From Caldifarciminota bacterium (GTDB lineage Bacteria; Hydrothermota; Tepidihabitantia; Tepidihabitantales; Tepidihabitantaceae): DNA of 8,344 nucleotides. The position numbers and the translations under genes were made by a program. Positions 1 through 4,681 of this stretch are shown one piece after another. The notes under the pieces are model-generated. The model had not been told where the DNA came from, made no database searches, and was given only the letters and a program-made list of their open reading frames with translations. Position 1 is the stretch's first letter. Every line of letters starts with the position of its first letter. The stretch is from assembly GCA_903908785.1 (NCBI GenBank), contig CAIVTL010000676.1, positions 1 to 8,344 on the forward strand, given 5' to 3'.

Positions 1-74
1 ACAAGCGTATCGTCCGCCGCGCGTTCTTTCTCGTCCTCCGGCTCAGGCTGCAGCGGATGTTCGGCAAGGCCTAG
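1..74 (+). CDS. 3' end of an unidentified protein (partial)
   Basis: The frame starting at base 3 is open from the window edge to a TAG at 72-74. It gives a short basic and hydrophobic tail ending RLQRMFGKA. Repeat-type spacer sequence begins directly after the stop, which is how other genes in this window end. Only about 23 residues are visible, so no family can be named and the start lies outside the window. The other two frames are also open over this short stretch, so the reading frame is chosen mainly because of the stop and spacer boundary. Confidence 0.35.
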   Translation, partial: KRIVRRAFFLVLRLRLQRMFGKA

Positions 75-108
75 AAAGCCGCAAGCCACAAGCCTCAAGC
101 TACATAGT

Positions 109-125
109 GCGGCCTCGGAGGCCGC
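109..125. repeat. Small GC-rich hairpin
   Basis: A 7-bp stem (109-115 with 119-125) encloses a 3-base loop. It lies 35 bases after the stop of the gene at the left edge and could act as its terminator, but no T-run follows, so it may simply be one of the spacer elements. Confidence 0.35.
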
Positions 126-155
126 AAGTCACAAATGCAAAATGTCCGACCGGCC

Positions 156-282
156 GTCATTCCATCCGTTCCTACGTTGGCGAAGCCACACGCAGCGAGG
201 AATCTCGACCCTTCGGCAAGCTTGGGCAAGCTCTGCCCCGTCGACAGGCGAGATTCCTCGTCGCTCCACTCGTCGGAATGAC
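156..282. repeat. Nested inverted repeat (GTCATTCC...GGAATGAC)
   Basis: The outer arms GTCATTCC (156-163) and GGAATGAC (275-282) are exact reverse complements. So are the inner arms CGAGGAATCTCG (196-207) and CGAGATTCCTCG (249-260). The core between the inner arms (208-248) is itself rich in short self-complementary pieces such as AAGCTT. The arrangement resembles a small palindromic dispersed element (REP or MITE-like). No coding capacity and no clear target-site duplication were seen. Confidence 0.65.
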
Positions 283-512
283 ATCTTCGCGAAAACGAGG
301 ATGCTGTGGCCTTGTAGAACAGATTCCCGGCCGGAACCCCAGATGTCGCCCGGACGTGGAGGAGGCGTCTCGGCTGAAGCCGAAGTCAGAAGGTCGAGGC
401 GGAGCTGCGCTGCCTGGTTTGGGCCTGGGTCATTCGGGCTTCGAGCTTCAATCGTCATTCGGGACTTCGGACTTAGAACTTCCCGCGCACCGCGGGCTTT
501 GGTGCTTCTGGT

Positions 513-546
513 CTGTTTGGAGTTTGGGGTTTGGGATTTGAGATTT
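513..546. repeat. GTTTGG/GATTTG spacer element, copy 1
   Basis: This G/T-rich run is made of variants of GTTTGGGG, GTTTGGGA and TTTGAGATTT and leads directly into the GC hairpin at 547-572. A second, rearranged copy of the same vocabulary lies at 6021-6096 and again runs into a CCC...GGG hairpin (6097-6113). The shared design suggests one dispersed element family. Confidence 0.55.
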
Positions 547-572
547 CCCCCGCGCCCGGATGGGCGCGGGGG
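547..572 (-). terminator. Strong hairpin downstream of tRNA-Leu
   Basis: A perfect 11-bp GC stem (547-557 with 562-572) and a 4-base loop begin 3 bases after the tRNA 3' end. That is the right place to stop the tRNA transcript. The sequence following on the minus strand begins AAATCTCAAATC, not a T-run, so it is not a textbook intrinsic terminator. It could instead be the end of the adjacent spacer element. Confidence 0.5.
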
Positions 573-575
573 AGA

Positions 576-659
576 TGCCGAGGAGGGGAGTTGAACCCCT
601 ATAGGTGTGAACCTACTAAGTCCTGAGCCTAGCGCGTCTGCCATTTCCGCCACCTCGGC
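576..659 (-). tRNA. tRNA-Leu (anticodon CAG)
   Basis: The minus strand folds as an 84-nt class II tRNA. The acceptor stem GCCGAGG pairs with CCTCGGC, followed by discriminator A. The anticodon stem CTAGG/CTTAG carries the loop CTCAGGA, giving anticodon CAG, which reads CUG. A long variable arm (TAGGT/ACCTA) and a T arm AGGGG-TTCAACT-CCCCT complete it. The long variable arm, G at 37 and discriminator A are leucine features. The 3' CCA is not encoded, so it must be added by the CCA-adding enzyme. A sigma70-like promoter lies just upstream and a hairpin just downstream, so it looks like a single-tRNA transcription unit. Confidence 0.95.
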
Positions 660-677
660 AGGACTTTCGTGGCTTCT

Positions 678-705
678 AGGATAGCCGGGAACAACAGAGA
701 GTCAA
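678..705 (-). promoter_or_regulatory. Promoter of tRNA-Leu
   Basis: On the minus strand TTGACT (700-705) and TATCCT (678-683) are separated by 16 bases. Transcription would start near 671, about a dozen bases before the mature tRNA 5' end. The -35 matches consensus at 5 of 6 positions and the -10 at 4 of 6. Confidence 0.6.
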
Positions 706-727
706 GGAGAGGCGGGCACGGTACGAC

Positions 728-860
728 TTCAGATTTCAGATTGCAGAATGCAGAGTGTAAAATGGAGGACAAGAAACCGCCGAGGACGCCGAGACCGCGA
801 AGGCTTACGCGAGGCATTTCCGTTCGGACCCGACTTTGTGTCTTTGTGTCTTGGTGGTGA
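728..860. repeat. Spacer made of three different short repeat motifs
   Basis: Three unrelated motifs lie end to end between the methyltransferase and the tRNA. The first is an A/T-rich run of TTCAGATTTCAGATTGCAGA type (728-755), which recurs at 7691-7719 in the opposite orientation. The second is a purine-rich GCCGAGGACGCCGAGACC run (778-803). The third is a run with TTTGTGTC twice followed by TTGGTGGTGA (832-860). Motifs like these recur in spacers of several uncultivated bacterial groups. No gene is seen here. Confidence 0.6.
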
Positions 861-883
861 ATTCCTATCCCGGTTCTTGGTGG

Positions 884-1453
884 TCAGTAGACGCCGGGCA
901 GCAGCCGTTTCGTTGTCTTGCGGTACGCGGCGTAGGCTTCGCCGAACTGCTGCGTGAGCATCTTCTCCTCGACGTGAATGCGGTGGAGGATGGCCGCTGT
1001 GATGGGGACAACCACGGCGATAAGCGAAACCCAGTTGCACATGCTCAGCCCGCAGCCGACAAAGGCGAGCAGCAGGCCGGTGTAGGAGGGGTGCCGTAAC
1101 CACTTGTACGGGCCGGCCTGCACCAGCGTCTGACCGGGCTGCACTGCCAGGTCGGCGGTGAAGAACCGGCCGAGAACCACAATCGCCCACCAGCGGAGCG
1201 CAATTCCGGAAACGACGACGACGAGAGCGACCACGAAGAGCATGCGGAGGTCGCCAGGGATGTGCGCCCACCAGAGCCGGCGTGCGAACAGGCCGAGACC
1301 GACCGCCAGCGCAATCGCACCCCACAGCAGCGGGCTGGAGCCCGAGTCCCGGCGTGAGGATTGACTTCCCTTCGACCTCCTGAATACACCCAAAACGACC
1401 TCAGACGCCGCCCAGAGCCCGACGAGCAGCGTGAGCAGCCGGGCCGCAGTCAT
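884..1453 (-). CDS. Isoprenylcysteine carboxyl methyltransferase/phospholipid methyltransferase-family membrane protein
   Basis: This 189-residue integral membrane protein has hydrophobic segments near residues 4-22, 42-57, 70-93 and 126-154. The family signature is clear: GPYKWLRHPSY at 114-124 followed by a polar helix with EE at 162-163, then FGEAYAAYRKTTKRLLPG at 170-187. In ICMT/PEMT-type enzymes this C-terminal part binds S-adenosylmethionine, and the HP and EE residues are the conserved ones. The substrate is not set by sequence; bacterial members act on small or lipid substrates, and true prenylcysteine methylation is not implied. The ATG has only a modest GAGAG ahead of it, but a good promoter lies upstream. 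It is monocistronic: tRNA-Leu follows beyond a repeat spacer, and the upstream neighbour is divergent. Confidence 0.85.
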   Translation of the reverse strand: MTAARLLTLLVGLWAASEVVLGVFRRSKGSQSSRRDSGSSPLLWGAIALAVGLGLFARRLWWAHIPGDLRMLFVVALVVVVSGIALRWWAIVVLGRFFTADLAVQPGQTLVQAGPYKWLRHPSYTGLLLAFVGCGLSMCNWVSLIAVVVPITAAILHRIHVEEKMLTQQFGEAYAAYRKTTKRLLPGVY

Positions 1454-1503
1454 GACTGGCTCTCGCGAATCCGGCCGGCATCAGCGGTTCCGTTCATGCT
1501 GCT

Positions 1504-1532
1504 ATCCTAGGCGAATTCGACCGGTGGGTCAA
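1504..1532 (-). promoter_or_regulatory. Promoter of the membrane methyltransferase gene
   Basis: On the minus strand TTGACC (1527-1532) and TAGGAT (1504-1509) are 17 bases apart. A transcript would start near 1498, giving a leader of about 45 bases. It is divergent from the promoter at 1660-1689. Confidence 0.55.
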
Positions 1533-1659
1533 GCAGACAAAGGATGGGGAGATACGGGGAACTCACCGTCAGCGTCGAGTTCCGGTCGGCGGTGACGCTG
1601 CCCATCGGCGTGCACGGTAGACAGAACAAAGTCGAAGTCACACCCCCGTGTTGTGCGGG

Positions 1660-1689
1660 TTGACCGCTGGGAGGTGGTTCCTGTATAAT
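1660..1689 (+). promoter_or_regulatory. Strong sigma70-like promoter of the 1719 gene
   Basis: TTGACC (1660-1665) and a perfect TATAAT (1684-1689) are separated by 18 bases. The start of transcription would fall near 1696, leaving a leader of about 23 bases that contains the ribosome binding site AAAGGA (1704-1709). This is the closest match to consensus in the window. Confidence 0.75.
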
Positions 1690-1718
1690 GCTCGGGTGTC
1701 AAGAAAGGACGGTGGCGC

Positions 1719-2243
1719 GTGAGAATACCGGTATTCGTCTCGTGTCCCACGGTGCTGAATCCGGCACAGGAGGCCGCTCGGGGCGTGGTAGTGGAGGAAC
1801 TAGAAAAACTGAAGTTAGAGCCACGTGCCATCGGCCGGTCCGACAAGCCGACAGTGGAACCTCTCTTGGAGGTCCACGTGATGGCAACGCACTGCTCGGG
1901 CGGTGTTATTCTAGGGTTCGAGCAGTTCTATGCCAAGAGAGGTATTGCTAAGAGAGGCACACAAAAGGAGACACCCACCAGCAGCGGAGCGGCCTATCCC
2001 TCGCCGTGGAATCATTTGGAGGCAGGCGTGCTGTTTAGCCTTGGATTGCCCATGCTGGTTTTCCGCGAGGGCGAGATCAGGGGCGGCATATTCGATGACG
2101 GGGTCGCTAACGTCTTCATCCACCAAATGCCCGAAGCCGGCATCAGCCCTGAACGGCGCGAGGAACTGCGAGAAACCCTCCTCAAGTGGCAGGGTCAAGT
2201 CCAGCATCACTACTACCGAGACAGACGTCAGTTATCCGTCTAG
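1719..2243 (+). CDS. TIR/nucleoside deoxyribosyltransferase-like Rossmann-fold protein
   Basis: This 174-residue soluble protein starts with GTG, placed 9 bases after AAAGGA. Its pattern is alpha/beta. A first strand RIPVFVSCP (2-10) is followed by a helix (16-32), a strand LEPRAI (33-38) and a polar GRSDKP loop. Next come a strand GGVILGF (61-67), a variable loop, then WNHLEAGVLFSLGLP (97-111) leading into strand MLVFRE (112-117). A glutamate inside a W..LEAG helix followed by a Pro-led strand resembles the catalytic Glu region of nucleoside 2-deoxyribosyltransferases and TIR NADases. This supports, but does not prove, a nucleotide-processing or nucleotide-sensing role with E101 as the key residue. 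It is a lone gene, the only complete one on this strand, and converges on a SLATT gene. A different flavodoxin-like fold of unknown role is the main alternative. Confidence 0.6.
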   Translation: MRIPVFVSCPTVLNPAQEAARGVVVEELEKLKLEPRAIGRSDKPTVEPLLEVHVMATHCSGGVILGFEQFYAKRGIAKRGTQKETPTSSGAAYPSPWNHLEAGVLFSLGLPMLVFREGEIRGGIFDDGVANVFIHQMPEAGISPERREELRETLLKWQGQVQHHYYRDRRQLSV

Positions 2244-2279
2244 ACTCCGCAGGCCGACGCCCGGCCAGCGCCAACTGCT

Positions 2280-2294
2280 TGGTTCGAAGAACCA
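2280..2294. terminator. Small hairpin between convergent genes
   Basis: TGGTTC (2280-2285) pairs with GAACCA (2289-2294) across a 3-base loop, 37 bases after the stop of the 1719 gene. No T-run follows, so a role as terminator is only a suggestion. Nothing else stands out in the 163-base gap. Confidence 0.25.
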
Positions 2295-2406
2295 CGACAT
2301 CCGTCACCGTTAGCTTGACCATCCGCAGTCCGTCCTGATGGGTTCAGCTTGTCGGGTCAGAACGTAGACGGACATCTGTTGGTCGACATCGGGGTTCGAC
2401 GGTCTG

Positions 2407-2880
2407 CTACTGGTTGCCGGACTTTGGCTTATCAGTCAGGTCCTTCAAGTGCTGAACCGACTGCCATTCCGCGCTCTCGTTGGCGAGAATGGCCTCGACT
2501 CGCTGGATGAACAGACCTTCGCGGTCGGTCGCCTTGCCGTAGTCACCGACCTGGGCGAGGTAGAAGGACTTCTCCCGCTTGAGGGCGTCGTATGTGCCAC
2601 GATAGTTCAGCCAGGTTTCCTTGTACTTGAACGTCCCGAGCATAGTCGTACCGATGGTGACCAAGGCTGATATCACGACCGTCGCCCATTGGCTCGTGAC
2701 CGCGATCTTGCCATCCGCCGCCCCGAAAGCAGCGGCCACTGTAGTCAGCGCGGCGAGTACTATGACGACAGTCTGGAACCACGTGTACCAGCACTTCATG
2801 GCCACGGCTTTGCGGTCGTACCAGTCCACCATCTTCTCGACCCGGTCTTTCAGGTATTTGTCAAACTCGGTTCTTTCCAT
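2407..2880 (-). CDS. DUF4231/SLATT-family two-transmembrane protein
   Basis: This 157-residue protein has a soluble N-terminal helix with WYDRKA at 20-25. Two membrane segments follow (about 34-54 and 62-83), joined by a short GAADGK turn. The C-terminal cytoplasmic helix carries W-LNYRGTYDALKREKSFYL (90-108), then GDYG and FIQRVEAIL-NESAEW (124-139). This order is characteristic of DUF4231, a branch of the SLATT superfamily. SLATT proteins are proposed membrane effectors in nucleotide-signalling conflict systems, often beside SMODS, SLOG or TIR-type genes. I chose the ATG at 2880 because a perfect AGGAGG lies 6 bases upstream; a TTG 27 bases earlier is possible but would put the Shine-Dalgarno inside the gene. 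No cyclase gene is visible nearby; the only candidate partner is the convergent Rossmann gene. Confidence 0.85.
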   Translation of the reverse strand: MERTEFDKYLKDRVEKMVDWYDRKAVAMKCWYTWFQTVVIVLAALTTVAAAFGAADGKIAVTSQWATVVISALVTIGTTMLGTFKYKETWLNYRGTYDALKREKSFYLAQVGDYGKATDREGLFIQRVEAILANESAEWQSVQHLKDLTDKPKSGNQ

Positions 2881-2886
2881 CTCATG

Positions 2887-2892
2887 CCTCCT
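2887..2892 (-). promoter_or_regulatory. Ribosome binding site that fixes the SLATT start
   Basis: AGGAGG on the minus strand sits 6 bases before the ATG at 2880. An out-of-frame ATG lies between them (2883-2885), which would give a different short frame and is ignored. Confidence 0.75.
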
Positions 2893-2957
2893 GACTAATC
2901 TACGCAAATACGAATCACCGACTTACCCAAGGTTCGGACCGTCGCCGCCACGTCAGC

Positions 2958-2986
2958 ATCATGCCTCCAGACTCGACCGGAGTCAA
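2958..2986 (-). promoter_or_regulatory. Possible promoter of the SLATT gene with overlapping inverted repeat
   Basis: TTGACT (2981-2986) and CATGAT (2958-2963) are 17 bases apart on the minus strand. GACTC (2970-2974) and GAGTC (2980-2984) form an inverted repeat across the spacer and -35, which could be an operator. The -10 is weak, and the leader would be about 70 bases. Confidence 0.4.
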
Positions 2987-3014
2987 GTCCGACGCCCAGC
3001 GGGGCTTGGCCTGG

Positions 3015-4520
3015 CTATTTCACGACCACGACGCGGGAACCGGCGCTGCCTGTCTCCCGCGTGCGCAGGATGTATGCGCCCGGGGCCAGGCGGCTGACGT
3101 CGTTGGCCCCAACCGAAACGTCCGCTACCTTGCACCCCCGCGAGTCGAACAACGTGCCGGCGACATCAAGCCGCAACACGCCCCGCACGAGCGTGGTTCT
3201 CGTGACGGCCGACGGCCGGCTTGAGACCGGTCCTTCCTGGATGCCGATAAGCGAGTTTACGCTGATGGCCGCAGACTTCGTGACCGAGCCCTCTTTGGTC
3301 GTTCCCGCAGCGTAGAGCTTGCCGTCGCTTGAGCAGAAGCCGCAGTCCGGGTGGATGTAGTCGTCCGAGCCGCCGTCGTACTGATAGGTCCATCGCAGCC
3401 CGCCCTCGCTCGTGAGGCAGACCATGAGCATGTCGGAGTTGTAGGAAGAGTTGCTGCAGTCTCCGAAAGCATAGATGCTGCCGTCATTACCGACTTTGAT
3501 GGCTTTGGCCCAGGCCCAGCGGTTTCCGCCCGGCCGGTAGTAGTAAATCCATCGTACCGCGCCGCCCGACGTCAGCGCCGCGATGACCAGGTCCTGTCCG
3601 CCGGACGAGTTCTCGACTTCGCCCAAAGCATAGATGTTGTTATCGTCGCCGACCGTGATGTCGACGCCGAACGCGCCCGGTGCGCTGTCGCCAATGGTAA
3701 AATCCCAATTCGCGCCGCCGTTGGCCGCGCTCATTTGGTGTACGCAGAACCAGTTGCGGTCCATGACGAACTGCACCTGCCCGATAACGTACACGTTGCC
3801 GTCATTGCCCACGGCCAGGCCGTGCGGCTCGTCATTCATGCCTGCACCACCGTGCAGAGTCTTGGTCCAATCGGTCACTCCGCTGTGCCCGTCCCATCGG
3901 AGAATCGCCCAATCTTCATCGGTTCCGTTCCAAGACGAGCCGATGCCATACACCTCGCCGGAAGCGCCGCACGCAAGTTTGAACAGCCCGTTCCAGTCGA
4001 GGGTTACGCTGTCTATGTGGCCGCCGTTTGCGGCATCGATTGAGGACAGCCCGACGTCCGGATAGGAGTTCGCGGTCACCATGCCGCCGGCGAATACCAT
4101 TCCCTGCTGGTTGTCGGCCACGCAGGTGAAGTAGTCGTCGTCGCCCGAGTGGGGAGAGTCATAGAGGAACCGCCAGCGTTCCTGGCCGGTCGAACTCAGC
4201 GCCACTATCTCGGCGTTGTCGTCGGAGCCCCAGAAGTGGCGTCGGCCGGCGAGGTAGATGTTGCCACTGGCGCCAATGCAGCCGACCTCAGCCTTGATGG
4301 TATCAACCAGCGAGGTCCACGAGGCCGAGCCGCCCGAAGACAGCCCGACAACCTGCCACTGTTCCACGGTCGTGGTCGGGCCCAGCAGCACGGTATTGCC
4401 GCTGCCTTGGTCGCCCTGCCATTCCACGTACCTTCCGATGGTGTCCGTCCACACCCAGCGAAATTCCTGTGCTAGAGCCGCGGCGGCAATCACCGACACA
4501 ACGAGTACTATCCGTTTCAT
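3015..4520 (-). CDS. Secreted beta-propeller protein with C-terminal sorting-like tail
   Basis: This 501-residue protein begins with a Sec signal peptide (MKRIVLVV then an Ala-rich stretch, cleavage after ALA near residue 17). Most of the rest is a run of degenerate propeller units of about 50-60 residues. Each ends in a pattern such as VGNDGNVYVIG (237-247), VGDDNNIYALG (290-300) or VGNDGSIYAFG (344-354), followed by a strand with W near GG. The last 70 residues change character. They carry LFDSRGCKVADVSVGANDV (457-475) and LAPGAYILR (478-486) and end RVVVVK, like the FlgD-Ig or T9SS type A tails of FCB-group exported proteins. I chose the second ATG because AGAAGGG lies 6 bases before it; the ATG at 4526 has no spacing. 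It has its own promoter and probably works outside the cell; ligand and activity are unknown. Confidence 0.8.
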   Translation of the reverse strand: MKRIVLVVSVIAAAALAQEFRWVWTDTIGRYVEWQGDQGSGNTVLLGPTTTVEQWQVVGLSSGGSASWTSLVDTIKAEVGCIGASGNIYLAGRRHFWGSDDNAEIVALSSTGQERWRFLYDSPHSGDDDYFTCVADNQQGMVFAGGMVTANSYPDVGLSSIDAANGGHIDSVTLDWNGLFKLACGASGEVYGIGSSWNGTDEDWAILRWDGHSGVTDWTKTLHGGAGMNDEPHGLAVGNDGNVYVIGQVQFVMDRNWFCVHQMSAANGGANWDFTIGDSAPGAFGVDITVGDDNNIYALGEVENSSGGQDLVIAALTSGGAVRWIYYYRPGGNRWAWAKAIKVGNDGSIYAFGDCSNSSYNSDMLMVCLTSEGGLRWTYQYDGGSDDYIHPDCGFCSSDGKLYAAGTTKEGSVTKSAAISVNSLIGIQEGPVSSRPSAVTRTTLVRGVLRLDVAGTLFDSRGCKVADVSVGANDVSRLAPGAYILRTRETGSAGSRVVVVK

Positions 4521-4526
4521 CTGCAT

Positions 4527-4533
4527 CCCTTCT
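4527..4533 (-). promoter_or_regulatory. Ribosome binding site selecting the ATG at 4520
   Basis: AGAAGGG on the minus strand is 6 bases from the ATG at 4520 but abuts the alternative ATG at 4526. The downstream start is therefore preferred, and it leaves a cleaner signal peptide. Confidence 0.65.
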
Positions 4534-4559
4534 GTGTGCTGACTCCTGTTGCATCCTGT

Positions 4560-4584
4560 CCCGCCGCCGTCAACGCCCGGCGGG
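4560..4584 (-). repeat. Inverted repeat in the leader of the secreted propeller gene
   Basis: CCCGCCG (4560-4566) and CGGCGGG (4578-4584) are reverse complements with an 11-base loop. The hairpin would lie in the transcribed leader, between the promoter and the ribosome binding site, and might affect expression. No riboswitch family was recognised. Confidence 0.35.
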
Positions 4585-4604
4585 AATCAGCCTGCATCGC
4601 CGAC

Positions 4605-4632
4605 ATTATGAAGAAGCGTGACAAATAGTCAA
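4605..4632 (-). promoter_or_regulatory. Promoter of the secreted propeller gene
   Basis: TTGACT (4627-4632) and CATAAT (4605-4610) lie 16 bases apart on the minus strand, each matching consensus at 5 of 6 positions. This places a promoter between the two propeller genes and argues that the secreted one need not depend on the upstream lipoprotein gene. Confidence 0.65.
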
Positions 4633-4681
4633 GCGCGCGGGCGGGCGTGGAGAGTATCCATATCCGCGTGTGGCGCAGCTT

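Larger units (their letters stand above)
75..546. repeat. Gene-free mosaic spacer of short repeat elements
   Basis: No credible gene is seen here; the open frames have no ribosome binding site and run through repeats and the tRNA. The stretch is a chain of small elements. First comes an AAGCC/CAAGC-rich run (78-103), then a GC hairpin (109-125), a large inverted repeat built on GTCATTCC/GGAATGAC (156-282), and two near-copies of TCATTCGGG-CTTCG (430-443 and 455-469). It ends in a G/T-rich run of GTTTGG-type units (513-546). Elements of this kind accumulate in the spacers of some candidate-phylum bacteria; their mobility is unknown. Confidence 0.7.

Noticed and set aside
129..653. Minus-strand 174-codon frame across the left spacer
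   Set aside because: It is translated through the tRNA-Leu and through dispersed repeats, so it is not a protein gene.
1529..1887. Minus-strand frames upstream of and opposite the 1719 gene
   Set aside because: No ribosome binding site, Ser/Thr/Arg-rich composition, and they overlap the strong plus-strand promoter and gene.
3351..4065. Long plus-strand open frames opposite the secreted propeller gene (up to 230 codons)
   Set aside because: They mirror the codon bias of the real minus-strand gene, lack ribosome binding sites, and give Ala/Val/Arg-rich sequence with no fold pattern.
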